A stretch of 32,083 nucleotides of DNA. Origin: Treponema sp. Its GTDB lineage: Bacteria; Spirochaetota; Spirochaetia; Treponematales; Breznakiellaceae. A model generated the notes under the pieces. It did not search any database, was not told where the DNA came from, and was given only the letters and a program-made list of their open reading frames with translations. The translations under genes and the position numbers were made by a program. Positions 22,094-31,321 of the stretch are shown piece by piece. The stretch spans positions 1 through 32,083 of the forward strand of contig WRIB01000034.1 in NCBI GenBank assembly GCA_009782955.1. Direction: 5' to 3'. How positions within the stretch are numbered: position 1 is the first letter of the stretch; each line of letters begins with the position of its first letter.

Positions 22094-23644
22094 ATGGAAA
22101 ATGAACTGGTTAGCTTTGGTATTTTGTCGGTAATTCCGCCCCTGGTAGCTATCGCTTTGGCGCTTATTACCAAAGAGGTAATTTTTTCCCTTCTTGTAGG
22201 CATTATGTCCGGCGCCCTTATTTACAGCGGCATTGGGAATCCGTTGGGCATCTTTACCGTTACTATCGACACGATGATTGGCAAATTAGCCGACGAAGAT
22301 AATGCCGCCATGGTGATATTTTTGGCCCTGTTGGGCGGCCTTGTAGCAGTAATTACAAAAGCCGGAGGGTCCAACGCTTATGGTTCCTGGGCGGAGCGCA
22401 AGATTAAATCCCGTGAAAGCGCCGGCATTCTTACCGCCTTTCTGGGAATGCTTATCTTTATTGATGATTATTTTAACTGCCTTACCGTTGGTACGGTAAT
22501 GAGGCCTGTAACGGACAGATTCAGGATTTCCCGGGAAAAGCTTGCCTACCTTATTGATGCCACGGCAGCTCCAATTTGTATTATAGCCCCCATATCTTCC
22601 TGGGCGGCATCGGTAATTTCCTACTACCCCGATAAAGCGGGAGTTTCCGGAATGCAGGCATTTATCAGTTCAATTCCCATGAACCTCTATGCTGTACTGA
22701 CCCTTTTTATGATTGTTTGGATTTCTCTGCGTAAAAACGCCGATTACGGTCCAATGGCTGCAGCAGAACGCAAAGCAAAAGAAGGAGCAGCAATCGAAAG
22801 CAGTACCATTGCCGGTAATGACGAACTTGAAAAACTTTCCGTTTCCGATAAAGGAAAAGTCAGGGATCTTGTTATTCCTGTAGTGCTCCTGGTTGTTTTT
22901 TCTGTTCTGGCAATGATCTATTACGGCGGTTATTGGGAAGAAGAAAAAAGTCTCTTTGACGCCTTTGGAGATACCGCAGCAGGCTTTGCCCTTGCTTTGG
23001 GGGGCATTTGTGCTATTGTAGCGGCCTTCCTTATCTTTGTACCCAGAGGCCTGGTAAATTTTAAAGACTTTTTTAGATCCGTCGGCCTGGGGATTAAATC
23101 TATGGTTCCGGCAATAATCATTCTTACCCTTGCATGGACGATTAGCGGAATCTGCCGGGACTTGCTGCAAACCGGTGAATATGTGGCAGCTGTTGTGGAA
23201 ACTTCTTCCATGCCGGTGGTACTAATTCCGGCCATTTTGTTTATCGTATCCGCAGCCCTTTCGTTTGCTACCGGTACTTCATGGGGTACTTTTGGGATAC
23301 TTATTCCAATTGCGATCAGTATTTGTGATATTGTTGCGCCTCAGCTTTCCATTGTTGCCCTTTCAGCGGTACTCGCAGGCTCGGTATTCGGCGACCATTG
23401 TTCTCCCATATCAGACACCACGATACTTTCGTCTACCGGCGCCAAATGTGACCATATCAAACATATCGCTACTCAGATACCGTACGCCCTTACCGTTGCG
23501 TCTGTTTGCTTTGTAGGGTATATAATTGCCGGGCTTACATCCGGGCTTGGATTTGCGGCAAGTACCGCAATTACCCTGCCAATTTCACTTGTGTTATTGA
23601 TTGGAGCGTTATTGATTCTGCCAAAAGTGTTAAAATCGGCATAA
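22094..23644 (+). CDS. nhaC: Na+/H+ antiporter, NhaC family
   Basis: A 516-residue inner-membrane protein with about 11-12 hydrophobic segments. The family core is clear: FIDDYFNCLTVGTVMRPVTD (acidic pair near residue 123), ATAAPICIIAPISSWAA, SFATGTSWGTFGI and FGDHCSPISDTTILSSTGAKCDH. These proteins exchange sodium for protons, or in related members malate or lactate. ATG 22094 has GGAGG nine bases before it; the upstream in-frame start at 22034 would add 20 residues that do not look like the family and is rejected. The stop lies 3 bases before the ABC ATPase start. Confidence 0.94.
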   Translation: MENELVSFGILSVIPPLVAIALALITKEVIFSLLVGIMSGALIYSGIGNPLGIFTVTIDTMIGKLADEDNAAMVIFLALLGGLVAVITKAGGSNAYGSWAERKIKSRESAGILTAFLGMLIFIDDYFNCLTVGTVMRPVTDRFRISREKLAYLIDATAAPICIIAPISSWAASVISYYPDKAGVSGMQAFISSIPMNLYAVLTLFMIVWISLRKNADYGPMAAAERKAKEGAAIESSTIAGNDELEKLSVSDKGKVRDLVIPVVLLVVFSVLAMIYYGGYWEEEKSLFDAFGDTAAGFALALGGICAIVAAFLIFVPRGLVNFKDFFRSVGLGIKSMVPAIIILTLAWTISGICRDLLQTGEYVAAVVETSSMPVVLIPAILFIVSAALSFATGTSWGTFGILIPIAISICDIVAPQLSIVALSAVLAGSVFGDHCSPISDTTILSSTGAKCDHIKHIATQIPYALTVASVCFVGYIIAGLTSGLGFAASTAITLPISLVLLIGALLILPKVLKSA

Positions 23645-23647
23645 ACA

Positions 23648-24637
23648 ATGCCGCCGCTTGTTGATGTACACGATGTAAAAAAACGCTTTAACCTGGAAGC
23701 AGGTTTTTTTGCCCAGCTTGGCAGGTATGTCTACGCTGTCAACGGACTTTCGTTTTCCATAGCCGAAAACGAAAGCTACGGTTTGGCCGGGGAATCGGGT
23801 TGCGGTAAAACCACCGCAGCCCGGCTTCTTGTGCGTATGTACAATTACGACAGCGGAGCCATAACATTCAAGGGTAATGAAATCGCCTCCTTTAAAAAGA
23901 ATGATCTTGCTCAATATCGGCAAAAAGTAAAGTATGTGTTTCAGGATCCGGCTCGATCCCTTAACCCAAGGATGAACGTCTACAATGTACTTACATCAGG
24001 ACGGCGATGGGCCGGCAGCGCTCATAAGGTTGATGAAAAAAAACTTAAACAAAAAGCCGCTGCAATTATTGAAGAAGTGGGACTTACTGCCGCAGACCTT
24101 GAACGCCGTCCTGCCGAATTTTCCGGAGGTCAGCGGCAGCGTATTTCCATAGCGCGGGGTCTTCTTGCCGAGCCGGAACTCCTTATATGCGACGAAGTCG
24201 TTTCGGCGCTGGACGTTTCCATACAGGCGCAAATCCTTAACCTTCTTATGGATATTCGCCGCCATAGGAAGCTTTCATTTTTATTCATTGCTCACGACCT
24301 TAAAGTAGCCTGCTGGTTTTGCGACCGTATCGGAGTAATGTACCGTGGAGAGATGATGGAAGAAGCGCCGGCGGCTAACCTTTACCAAACCGCGGCTCAC
24401 CCCTATACCCGGCTTCTTTTTTCTTCGGTGCTTAATGCCGTCGGAGAAGGTGCATCCGAAGCGGTGAAATATACAGGAACTGCACTTAAAGGCGAAGTAC
24501 GAACCACTTTGGAAGAAATAACCGGATGTTCATTTGCAGATCGCTGTCCTATTTCAACCGAACGCTGTTTTAAAGAAAAACCAACACTAAAGGAAATTAA
24601 AACAGGTCATAAACTGCGATGTTTTTTAAGTGAATGA
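23648..24637 (+). CDS. Oligopeptide/dipeptide ABC transporter ATP-binding protein (OppF/DppF type), orphan
   Basis: A 329-residue ABC ATPase. Walker A is GESGCGKT (48-55), the signature SGGQRQRIS starts at Ser159, Walker B ends in ICDE (Asp182, Glu183), and the H-loop lies in FLFIAHDLK. The C-terminal oligopeptide-transporter domain ends with the cysteine cluster CSFADRCP / CF / CF typical of OppF/DppF, which can hold an iron-sulfur cluster. It normally pairs with a second ATPase, two permeases and a binding protein, none of which is in the window. It follows nhaC by 3 bases without its own clear Shine-Dalgarno, so it depends on nhaC translation. Confidence 0.93.
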   Translation: MPPLVDVHDVKKRFNLEAGFFAQLGRYVYAVNGLSFSIAENESYGLAGESGCGKTTAARLLVRMYNYDSGAITFKGNEIASFKKNDLAQYRQKVKYVFQDPARSLNPRMNVYNVLTSGRRWAGSAHKVDEKKLKQKAAAIIEEVGLTAADLERRPAEFSGGQRQRISIARGLLAEPELLICDEVVSALDVSIQAQILNLLMDIRRHRKLSFLFIAHDLKVACWFCDRIGVMYRGEMMEEAPAANLYQTAAHPYTRLLFSSVLNAVGEGASEAVKYTGTALKGEVRTTLEEITGCSFADRCPISTERCFKEKPTLKEIKTGHKLRCFLSE

Positions 24638-24792
24638 TAACCTAACCTGTATGGATCATTGACACTGTTGCTTACCTTCTGCACCAATGTTTCAGCATCA
24701 GCTAAATGTTTTGTATTGATACAAGTTACGGAAAAACCTTTGTTTTGGTAATGGGGTTAGCTTAGCTCCATGCATAAATAAATAAACAATGA

Positions 24793-24798
24793 TATACT
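24793..24798 (+). promoter_or_regulatory. Possible -10 box of the alpha-galactoside operon
   Basis: TATACT at 24793-24798 lies 7 bases before ATG 24806, and no Shine-Dalgarno is visible, so the message may be leaderless. No good -35 hexamer lies 16-18 bases upstream. The gap 24638-24805 otherwise shows nothing convincing beyond a short open frame on the minus strand. Confidence 0.3.
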
Positions 24799-24805
24799 AT
24801 GCAGT

Positions 24806-26080
24806 ATGACAGATATCAAAATACAATTGGGTGTGGCATCAGCGGCGACTCAAATTGAGGGCGGCGATCTGGTGCATACCTGGAGCGACTGGTACAAAAA
24901 AGGACATATTCACGACAGCGCCGACCCGGCACGTGCCAATGATCACCTGCACCGCTGGAAAGAAGACATTGACCTTATGGCGGACATGGGCATAACGATA
25001 TACCGGCTGAGTATTGAATGGGCGCGCATTGAACCTGCGCGGGGAGCTTACGACGAGGCTGCGGTCAGTTGGTACCGCGAATTGCTCAGTTATATAAAAA
25101 GCAAGGGTATTGCGCCCCTGTTAACGCTCCATCACTTTACCAATCCGCTCTGGTTCGAGGGCTCCGGCGGTTTTTCCGAACCGGCAAACATACCGGTCTT
25201 CCTTGGTTTTGTAGAGTATGCCGTAAAAAAGTTCGGCGATCTGGTTGACGAATACGTTACCATAAACGAACCGAATGTCTTCGCTGTTATGGGCTATTTT
25301 GACGGTGTTTTCCCGCCGGGCAGACGCTCTATACCGGAAACGCTCCGGGTACAATCTATTATGTCATCGTGTCACATACAGGCGTATGAGCTTATTCACA
25401 GGCTGCGCAAGGAGATGGGGTATACGAACACAAAGGTCGGGTTTGCACACCATGCACGGGTATTCGAGCCTCAATCAAAAAACAACCTGTGGCACCGGTT
25501 CATTGCCGGGCTTACTTCGCTCATGTTCCAGGGTGTTCTGACCCGCGCCTGTCTTCTTGGACGCTTCTCGTTCCCGTTAAAGAAATACGGCGCTGTGTGT
25601 CCCGGACAATATGCAGATTTTTTGGGGTTAAACTACTACACCCGTTCTACCGTTTCAAAACTGGGAGACGGTGTACGCGAAGGTTCGCATCGTAACGACC
25701 TGGGATGGGAGATTTATCCCGAAGGCATTGCCCAATGCGCCCGTGAATTACATGAATTGCTTCCGCGCCCCATATACATAACAGAGAACGGAACCTGCGA
25801 CAACAACGACTCGTTCCGCTGCCGTTACATCCACGATCACCTGAAAGCCCTGGTTGATTCCGGTCTGCCTGTGGAACGGTACTACCATTGGTGTTTTACC
25901 GATAACTTTGAATGGTGCGAAGGCGAGAGCGCACGGTTTGGGCTGGTTCACATTGACTATGCAACACAGAAGCGGACAGTTAAAAACAGCGGTCGCTTCT
26001 TCGCTGCTATAATAAAGAACAGGGGCATAACAAAAGAAATGTACGATGAGTTTGTCGCACCGCAAGAGTACCATTTATGA
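24806..26080 (+). CDS. Glycoside hydrolase family 1 beta-glycosidase
   Basis: A 424-residue cytoplasmic GH1 TIM-barrel enzyme, slightly short for the family. The N-terminus (LGVASAATQIEGG) is typical. The acid/base Glu155 lies in TINEP, the nucleophile Glu327 in ITENG, and the C-terminal FEWCEGESARFGL loop is conserved. GH1 members hydrolyse beta-glucosides or beta-galactosides, phosphorylated or not. The loop reads EGESARFGL rather than the serine/lysine pattern of 6-phospho-glycosidases, and the operon has a symporter and no PTS, so an unphosphorylated substrate is inferred. It overlaps the GH36 gene by ATGA. Codon use is richer in G/C at third positions than in the PTS region. Confidence 0.92.
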   Translation: MTDIKIQLGVASAATQIEGGDLVHTWSDWYKKGHIHDSADPARANDHLHRWKEDIDLMADMGITIYRLSIEWARIEPARGAYDEAAVSWYRELLSYIKSKGIAPLLTLHHFTNPLWFEGSGGFSEPANIPVFLGFVEYAVKKFGDLVDEYVTINEPNVFAVMGYFDGVFPPGRRSIPETLRVQSIMSSCHIQAYELIHRLRKEMGYTNTKVGFAHHARVFEPQSKNNLWHRFIAGLTSLMFQGVLTRACLLGRFSFPLKKYGAVCPGQYADFLGLNYYTRSTVSKLGDGVREGSHRNDLGWEIYPEGIAQCARELHELLPRPIYITENGTCDNNDSFRCRYIHDHLKALVDSGLPVERYYHWCFTDNFEWCEGESARFGLVHIDYATQKRTVKNSGRFFAAIIKNRGITKEMYDEFVAPQEYHL

Positions 26081-28407
26081 TCACAGATAAAGACGGCGTA
26101 TTTTGCCTTGATACAGTCGGTACCGGATACATCTTCCGGTTAACCAATAACGGCCACCCGGAACATATCTATTACGGAGAGTGCCTTATTTCGCCCGACA
26201 TCGAAGCACTTGTCCCAAAACGCACAGCCCAGGCCGGCTCTACTGTGGCTTATGACCGGGAAGATTTACTGTACTGTCTGGACACCATGTGCCTTGAATG
26301 GTCGGGCATCGGCAAGGGCGATTACCGTTACTCGCCGTCAGAAATAAAAATGCCAGACGCCGGCTTTGTCAGCGATTTTGTGTACCAGAGCCATAGCATA
26401 AGTCCGGGATCGTTGCCCATAAGCGGCTTGCCCTCTGCCCGTGTCGGCGAAAGCGAATGTACTTCGCTGTCCCTGTGCCTGGCTGATAAAGCCTGCGATG
26501 TAAAACTTACAATGATCTACACGGTATATGAACAAACAAATGTTATAACCCGCAGGGTTGTACTCGAAAACAACGACACCCGACCATTGGTTATACGTCG
26601 TCTGCTCAGTATGTCGCTCGACATGCCAAACATGGGCTACAACCTAATCACCTTTGACGGCGATTGGGCAAAAGAAGCGCATCGCCATGACCGGGCGCTT
26701 CAATACGGCATCTTTGTCAACGAGAACAGAACCGGTGCAAGCGGGAACAAGCATAACCCCGGGTTCCTGCTTTGCGAAAACAACACAACAGAAACTCAGG
26801 GCAGGGTTTACGGCTTTAATCTGGTATACTCAGGCAACCACTTTGGTTTTGTTGAGTTGAACAGTCACGAACTGGTGCGGGTGGGAATAGGCATAAGCCC
26901 GCACTGTTTTGAATGGGCACTGAATACAGGGGAACGCTTCGAGACGCCTGAAGCTGTTATGACATTCAGCAACGAAGGTACAGGCGGACTCAGCCGTAAC
27001 TTTCACTCGTTCATTAACAACCACATTGTCCCTGAAGCATGGCAAGGCAAAGACCGGCCCGTGTTGTATAACTCCTGGGAACCATGTTTCTTCAAGTTCA
27101 ACCAGGCCAAACTGCTCAAGCTGGCACGTGCGTCAAAAAAACTGGGCATGGAACTTTTTGTCCTTGACGACGGCTGGTTTGGAAAACGCGATAACGATAC
27201 TGCCGGACTTGGAGACTACGAGCCAAACCGCCGCAAGTTTCCGCAAGGGCTTGGCCCTTTTGCCCACAAGATACGAAAAATCGGGCTTGATTTCGGGCTG
27301 TGGTTTGAGCCTGAAATGATAAACGAAAACAGCAATCTGTACCGTACCCACCCCGAATACGCCGTGCAGCAGAACGGACGGGAATCTACTCTGGGACGAA
27401 ACCAGCTGATACTCGACCTCTGCAATCCGGCTGTGCGTGATTACATTGTTGCGTCAGTCAGCCGCGTACTTGATGAAACCGGCGCAAGCTATGTTAAATG
27501 GGACATGAACCGGCATATCAGCGAATTCTGGTCTGAATATATTCCGTCTCAGGGTGAGTTTTTTCACCGCTACATCCTGGGGTTGTACGACATACTCGGC
27601 CGGATTTTCGGGCCGCGTCCGCATGTGCTGCTGGAAAGTTGTTCCTCGGGCGGCAACCGTTTTGATCTTGGTATGCTGTGTTTCTCTCCGCAGATTTGGG
27701 CATCGGACAACACCGACCCCGGCGAGCGGCTCAATATTCAGGGCGGCCTTTCCTACCTCTATCCCCAATCAACAATTGGCGCGCATGTATCTGATGCGCC
27801 GCATCAGCAGACGTTACGCGACACACCGCTGGCTACCCGCTACAATGTTGCCTGTTTCGGCTGCCTGGGCTACGAACTTGATTTACGATACCTCAGTCCG
27901 GTAGAAAAACGCGAGATAAAAGAACAGATCGCCTTTTACAAAGCCCACCGGAAAACCTTTCAATACGGAAACTTTGAGCGGCTAGCCTCTCATAAGACAA
28001 ACAAAACGCTGTGGCTGTGCCGCGACAAGGAACAGGCGCTGGCCGGATTTTTCCAGACAATGGCGGGTGTCAGCGAAGGGCCGGATACGCTCCGCATTCC
28101 CGGGTTTGCGCCCGACATGCGCTGCCGCGTGTCCACCCGCCCGCAAAGACTGTACATCAAACGCTTCGGCGGTCTGGTCAAGCACATAACACCCGTGGCG
28201 CTTAACCCGGCAGGCTTTATTTTGCGGACAGTAAACCGCCATTACGCACTGACCGACTGTGTTGAAACGTATGAATGTCAGGGCAGCGCCCTTGCAGCCG
28301 GGATAATGCTGAACAACCAGTTTATGGGAAGCCATTACAATAATAACACACGCTTGTTGGGCGATTTTGGATCGAATTTGTATACGATAGAAGCTGTTTC
28401 AGAATAA
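26077..28407 (+). CDS. Alpha-galactosidase, glycoside hydrolase family 36
   Basis: A 776-residue enzyme of the long bacterial GH36 type, which releases terminal alpha-galactose from melibiose, raffinose and related sugars. It has an N-terminal beta-supersandwich (1 to about 330), a TIM barrel beginning at NSWEPCFFKF with LDDGWFG, and a C-terminal beta domain. The nucleophile is Asp476 in KWDMNR, and the acid/base is in SDNTD (Asp544/Asp547). LESCSSGGNRFD is also typical. There is no signal peptide, so it acts in the cytoplasm on sugar imported by the next gene's product. It starts inside the GH1 stop and shares its G/C-richer codon use. Confidence 0.95.
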   Translation: MITDKDGVFCLDTVGTGYIFRLTNNGHPEHIYYGECLISPDIEALVPKRTAQAGSTVAYDREDLLYCLDTMCLEWSGIGKGDYRYSPSEIKMPDAGFVSDFVYQSHSISPGSLPISGLPSARVGESECTSLSLCLADKACDVKLTMIYTVYEQTNVITRRVVLENNDTRPLVIRRLLSMSLDMPNMGYNLITFDGDWAKEAHRHDRALQYGIFVNENRTGASGNKHNPGFLLCENNTTETQGRVYGFNLVYSGNHFGFVELNSHELVRVGIGISPHCFEWALNTGERFETPEAVMTFSNEGTGGLSRNFHSFINNHIVPEAWQGKDRPVLYNSWEPCFFKFNQAKLLKLARASKKLGMELFVLDDGWFGKRDNDTAGLGDYEPNRRKFPQGLGPFAHKIRKIGLDFGLWFEPEMINENSNLYRTHPEYAVQQNGRESTLGRNQLILDLCNPAVRDYIVASVSRVLDETGASYVKWDMNRHISEFWSEYIPSQGEFFHRYILGLYDILGRIFGPRPHVLLESCSSGGNRFDLGMLCFSPQIWASDNTDPGERLNIQGGLSYLYPQSTIGAHVSDAPHQQTLRDTPLATRYNVACFGCLGYELDLRYLSPVEKREIKEQIAFYKAHRKTFQYGNFERLASHKTNKTLWLCRDKEQALAGFFQTMAGVSEGPDTLRIPGFAPDMRCRVSTRPQRLYIKRFGGLVKHITPVALNPAGFILRTVNRHYALTDCVETYECQGSALAAGIMLNNQFMGSHYNNNTRLLGDFGSNLYTIEAVSE

Positions 28408-28430
28408 TCACTACAGGAGGATTCGCTGTT

Positions 28431-29819
28431 ATGCAAAGCACCTCAAAACGCAACCGACTGACCTTCGGCATGGGCACAATCGGAAGGGACATGGTCTACT
28501 CACTTATCAGCATGTATATGATCTATTACCTGACCGATGTGATTAAACTCCCCACCGGTACAATGTGGTGGGTGGCGAGCATAATCCTTGCTGCCCGGAT
28601 TTACGACGCAATCAATGATCCGGTAATGGGTTTTATTGTCGATAACACGCACACGCGCTGGGGAAAATTCAAACCATGGATCGCTATTGGCGCGGTACTG
28701 TCCGGACTATTTACCATTCTTCTGTATACGGACTTTAATCTGGAAGGCAGCGCATTTGTCGGCGCATTCGCCGTATTCTACCTGATGTGGGGAATGAGCT
28801 TTACCGCCAATGACATTTCGTACTGGTCCATGCTTCCTGCGCTCAGCATCGATCAAAAAGAACGCGAAAAGATCGGAGCCATCGCCCGTATCTGCGCCAA
28901 TGTCGGAATGTTCTTTGTTGTGGCCGCCATTGTGCCCCTGACCGGATTGCTGGGAGAACGCTTCGGCAGCCTGCAAAAAGGATATTTTGTTTTTGCCATA
29001 ATGATATCGGCCGTAATGATTGCCGGACAATGTATAACACTGTTCGGAGTAAAGGAAGCCGGGCTGGTCGCCGATCGAAAACAGAGTACCTCCCTGAGCG
29101 AACTGTTCCGGATAATTTATAAAAACGATCAATTGCTCTTTACTGCCATAGCAATGTCGCTTTTTATGATCGGCTATATGACAACAACCAGTTTTGGCCT
29201 GTACTTTTTTAAATACGCATACGGCGACGAAGGAATGTACTCGATCTTTGCCCTAATCCTCGGCGTGTCGCAGATCACTGCTCTGGCTGTCTTTCCCATG
29301 TTCAGTAAACGGTATGAGCGCAAAACCCTTTTTACTGCCTCAATAATTCTGATTGTTGCCGGCTATATCATCTTCTTTTTCGCTCCGGCCACTGTAATGC
29401 TGTTTATTGGAATTGCAGGTATTCTGCTTTTTGTGGGGCAGTCTTTTGTACAGCTTTTAATGCTGATGTTCCTGGCCGACTCCGTAGATTACGGGCACTG
29501 GAAACTCGGTAAGCGAAACGACAGCATCACGTTTTCTCTCCAGCCCTTTATCAACAAGATGGGCGGAGCAATCGCCAGCGGCGTTGTTTCGGCAATTATT
29601 ATTATATCGGGCATTAAAGAAGCCGAGACAGCCGCCGAAGTAACAAAGGAAGGCCTGTTCATGATGAAAACCGCAATGTTGATCTTTCCCCTTCTGTGTA
29701 TCGTGGTAAGTTATATCATCTACCGGAAGAAGTACAAAATCGACAGCGGGTTTTACACACAAATTCTTTCCGACCTACGTACCAGGGGTGAGATAACAGA
29801 CAAGGCAGATTTAAAATAA
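28431..29819 (+). CDS. GPH-family (MelB-like) sugar:cation symporter
   Basis: A 462-residue major-facilitator transporter with 12 hydrophobic segments. It belongs to the glycoside-pentoside-hexuronide:cation symporter family by the N-terminal pattern RxxDxxxDP (Arg56, Asp59, Asp63), which corresponds to the cation-site aspartates of MelB, followed by TRWGKFKPW. It would import a glycoside such as melibiose or raffinose with Na+ or H+. AGGAGG lies 10 bases before ATG 28431. As the last gene of the GH1-GH36 operon it supplies substrate to the two cytoplasmic glycosidases. No regulator gene is adjacent. Confidence 0.92.
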   Translation: MQSTSKRNRLTFGMGTIGRDMVYSLISMYMIYYLTDVIKLPTGTMWWVASIILAARIYDAINDPVMGFIVDNTHTRWGKFKPWIAIGAVLSGLFTILLYTDFNLEGSAFVGAFAVFYLMWGMSFTANDISYWSMLPALSIDQKEREKIGAIARICANVGMFFVVAAIVPLTGLLGERFGSLQKGYFVFAIMISAVMIAGQCITLFGVKEAGLVADRKQSTSLSELFRIIYKNDQLLFTAIAMSLFMIGYMTTTSFGLYFFKYAYGDEGMYSIFALILGVSQITALAVFPMFSKRYERKTLFTASIILIVAGYIIFFFAPATVMLFIGIAGILLFVGQSFVQLLMLMFLADSVDYGHWKLGKRNDSITFSLQPFINKMGGAIASGVVSAIIIISGIKEAETAAEVTKEGLFMMKTAMLIFPLLCIVVSYIIYRKKYKIDSGFYTQILSDLRTRGEITDKADLK

Positions 29820-29862
29820 CCGTACTGAACACATCAATTTTCCCATATCGGTGGCAACATAT

Positions 29863-29913
29863 TGTGTCAAGTCCTAAAATAGGTTGACACATTTTATGCC
29901 GCAATCCTATACA
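29863..29913 (+). promoter_or_regulatory. bioY promoter with an overlapping dyad
   Basis: TTGACA at 29884-29889 and TATACA at 29908-29913 (18-base spacer) form a promoter. The -35 box lies in a dyad: TGTGTCAA (29863-29870) pairs with TTGACACA (29884-29891) and CCTA (29873-29876) with TAGG (29880-29883), leaving a 2-base bulge. It could be an operator, a terminator for the upstream operon, or abutted ends of a lost insertion sequence. It does not resemble the known BirA operator. Confidence 0.5.
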
Positions 29914-29973
29914 TTTAACAATATAATAATGGTACCTTGCTACAGTTTGCCGTTTCGCTGTACGTTATGTTAT

Positions 29974-30549
29974 ATGAGCGAATCAACTATTGTTAAAGCA
30001 CAACCGAAAAAAACAATACTGAGGATAACGCTTGTTTCCCTTTTTGCAGCCCTTATTGCCGGAGGGAGTTTTGTAAAAATACCCCTGCCCTTTTCTCCGA
30101 TTCCCATTGTGATGCAAAACCTTTTTACCGTTCTGTCGGGATTGGTTCTTGGCCCGGTTCTGGGATCGGCTGCTGTTGCGTTGTACCTTTTTGCCGGAGC
30201 CCTGGGCTTGCCGGTATTTTCCGGAGTTGGCGGAGGTATTGCCCGTTTTGCAAGTCCAACCGGCGGTTATCTTATCGGCTATTGTTTGGCAGCCCTGAGT
30301 GCAGGTCTTGTTGCAGGACAGCCAAACAAAGATGCGTCCCTGTTTCGTATCGTACTGGCTGCTACGTTGGGGTTCCTTATCGTATATATTCCGGGACTGC
30401 TTTGGCTGTACCGTTTTATGGAAAGCTGGCCTAAAACATTTACAGGCGGTTTTTTTCCTTTTCTTATTGGTGATGTGATCAAGATTGCTCTTGCAGCGCC
30501 TGCAGCAAAACGGCTGCGAAAAACAGCGGCGAATCAACTATATGAATGA
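29974..30549 (+). CDS. bioY: Biotin ECF transporter substrate-binding component BioY
   Basis: A 191-residue membrane protein with about six helices, the substrate-specific S component for biotin uptake. Family hallmarks include IPLPFSPIPIVMQNLFTVLSG, the LYLFAGALGLPVF segment and FASPTGGYLIGY. ATG 29974 is chosen because the family N-terminus begins a few residues later; the longer frame from 29884 would start within the promoter. No ribosome binding site is visible. It overlaps the ATPase gene by 8 bases, so with the next two genes it makes a complete dedicated ECF transporter. Confidence 0.93.
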   Translation: MSESTIVKAQPKKTILRITLVSLFAALIAGGSFVKIPLPFSPIPIVMQNLFTVLSGLVLGPVLGSAAVALYLFAGALGLPVFSGVGGGIARFASPTGGYLIGYCLAALSAGLVAGQPNKDASLFRIVLAATLGFLIVYIPGLLWLYRFMESWPKTFTGGFFPFLIGDVIKIALAAPAAKRLRKTAANQLYE

Positions 30550-31321
30550 ATTAAGTTTCGGAAATCCTCTATATAAAATAAGGGGATTGTATAAAGAATT
30601 CGCCGCTGTCAAAGTACTCAATGGTATTGATCTTGATATCCACGAAAGCAAAACACTTCTTGTTGCAGGACCAAACGGATCGGGCAAAACAATACTCATG
30701 CGTATTCTGGCAGGTCTTTTGGAACCAGGAGCGGGAACAATACACTATCGCGGAGATGCATTGGAAACGGCGCTTAAAAAGAACGCTTCATTCCGGCAGC
30801 AATTGGGTATTGTTTTTCAGGATGCGGACTCACAATTTGTCGGAGAAACAGTGGAAGAAGACACTGCCTTTGGCCCTTCCAACCTGGGATTGAAAAAAAA
30901 CGAAATTGAAGAACGAGTAACATCGGCGCTGGAAAGAACAGGACTTGCCGATAAACGAAAGCTGCCTCCACGCCGACTTTCCGGCGGAGAAAAGCGCCGC
31001 CTGGCCGTAGCGGGAGTGCTGGCGATGGGATGCAGTTCCATCATCATGGATGAACCGTTTGCCAATCTGGACAGACCTGGAGTTGTTCAGGTATTACAAA
31101 TCATTCAAAGCCTTAAAAACGAAGGAACAACCCTCATAATCTTGAGCCACGAATTGGAAAAGGTACTGGCATTTACCGATCGGCTGGTGATCCTCCATCA
31201 GGGCCGGATACAGGATGACGGAAAACCGGAAGAAGTGCTTAACCGGCTGCGAAGCGAATACGGCATACGGGACCCTCGCCGATCCTACAAAACAGTGGAA
31301 GATTGTTCATGGCTCGAATAA
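30542..31321 (+). CDS. bioM: ECF transporter ATPase (BioM/CbiO type)
   Basis: A 259-residue ABC ATPase that drives the biotin ECF transporter. Walker A is GPNGSGKT (43-50), the Q-loop is FQDADSQF, the signature LSGGEKRR is near residue 147, Walker B is IIMDEP (near 169-174) and the H-loop is ILSHE. ATG 30542 lies inside the end of bioY; the upstream in-frame start at 30485 would add 19 residues without family similarity. It overlaps the transmembrane gene by 13 bases. A single ATPase here implies a homodimer, as in BioMNY systems. Confidence 0.93.
   Translation: MNELSFGNPLYKIRGLYKEFAAVKVLNGIDLDIHESKTLLVAGPNGSGKTILMRILAGLLEPGAGTIHYRGDALETALKKNASFRQQLGIVFQDADSQFVGETVEEDTAFGPSNLGLKKNEIEERVTSALERTGLADKRKLPPRRLSGGEKRRLAVAGVLAMGCSSIIMDEPFANLDRPGVVQVLQIIQSLKNEGTTLIILSHELEKVLAFTDRLVILHQGRIQDDGKPEEVLNRLRSEYGIRDPRRSYKTVEDCSWLE

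Noticed and set aside
22670..23170. 166-codon open frame on the minus strand
   Set aside because: Antisense to nhaC; composition (many C, N, K, G runs) is what the reverse of a membrane-protein gene gives.
23650..24637. OppF/DppF gene as part of a complete peptide transporter
   Set aside because: No permease, second ATPase or binding-protein gene is found on either side within the window.
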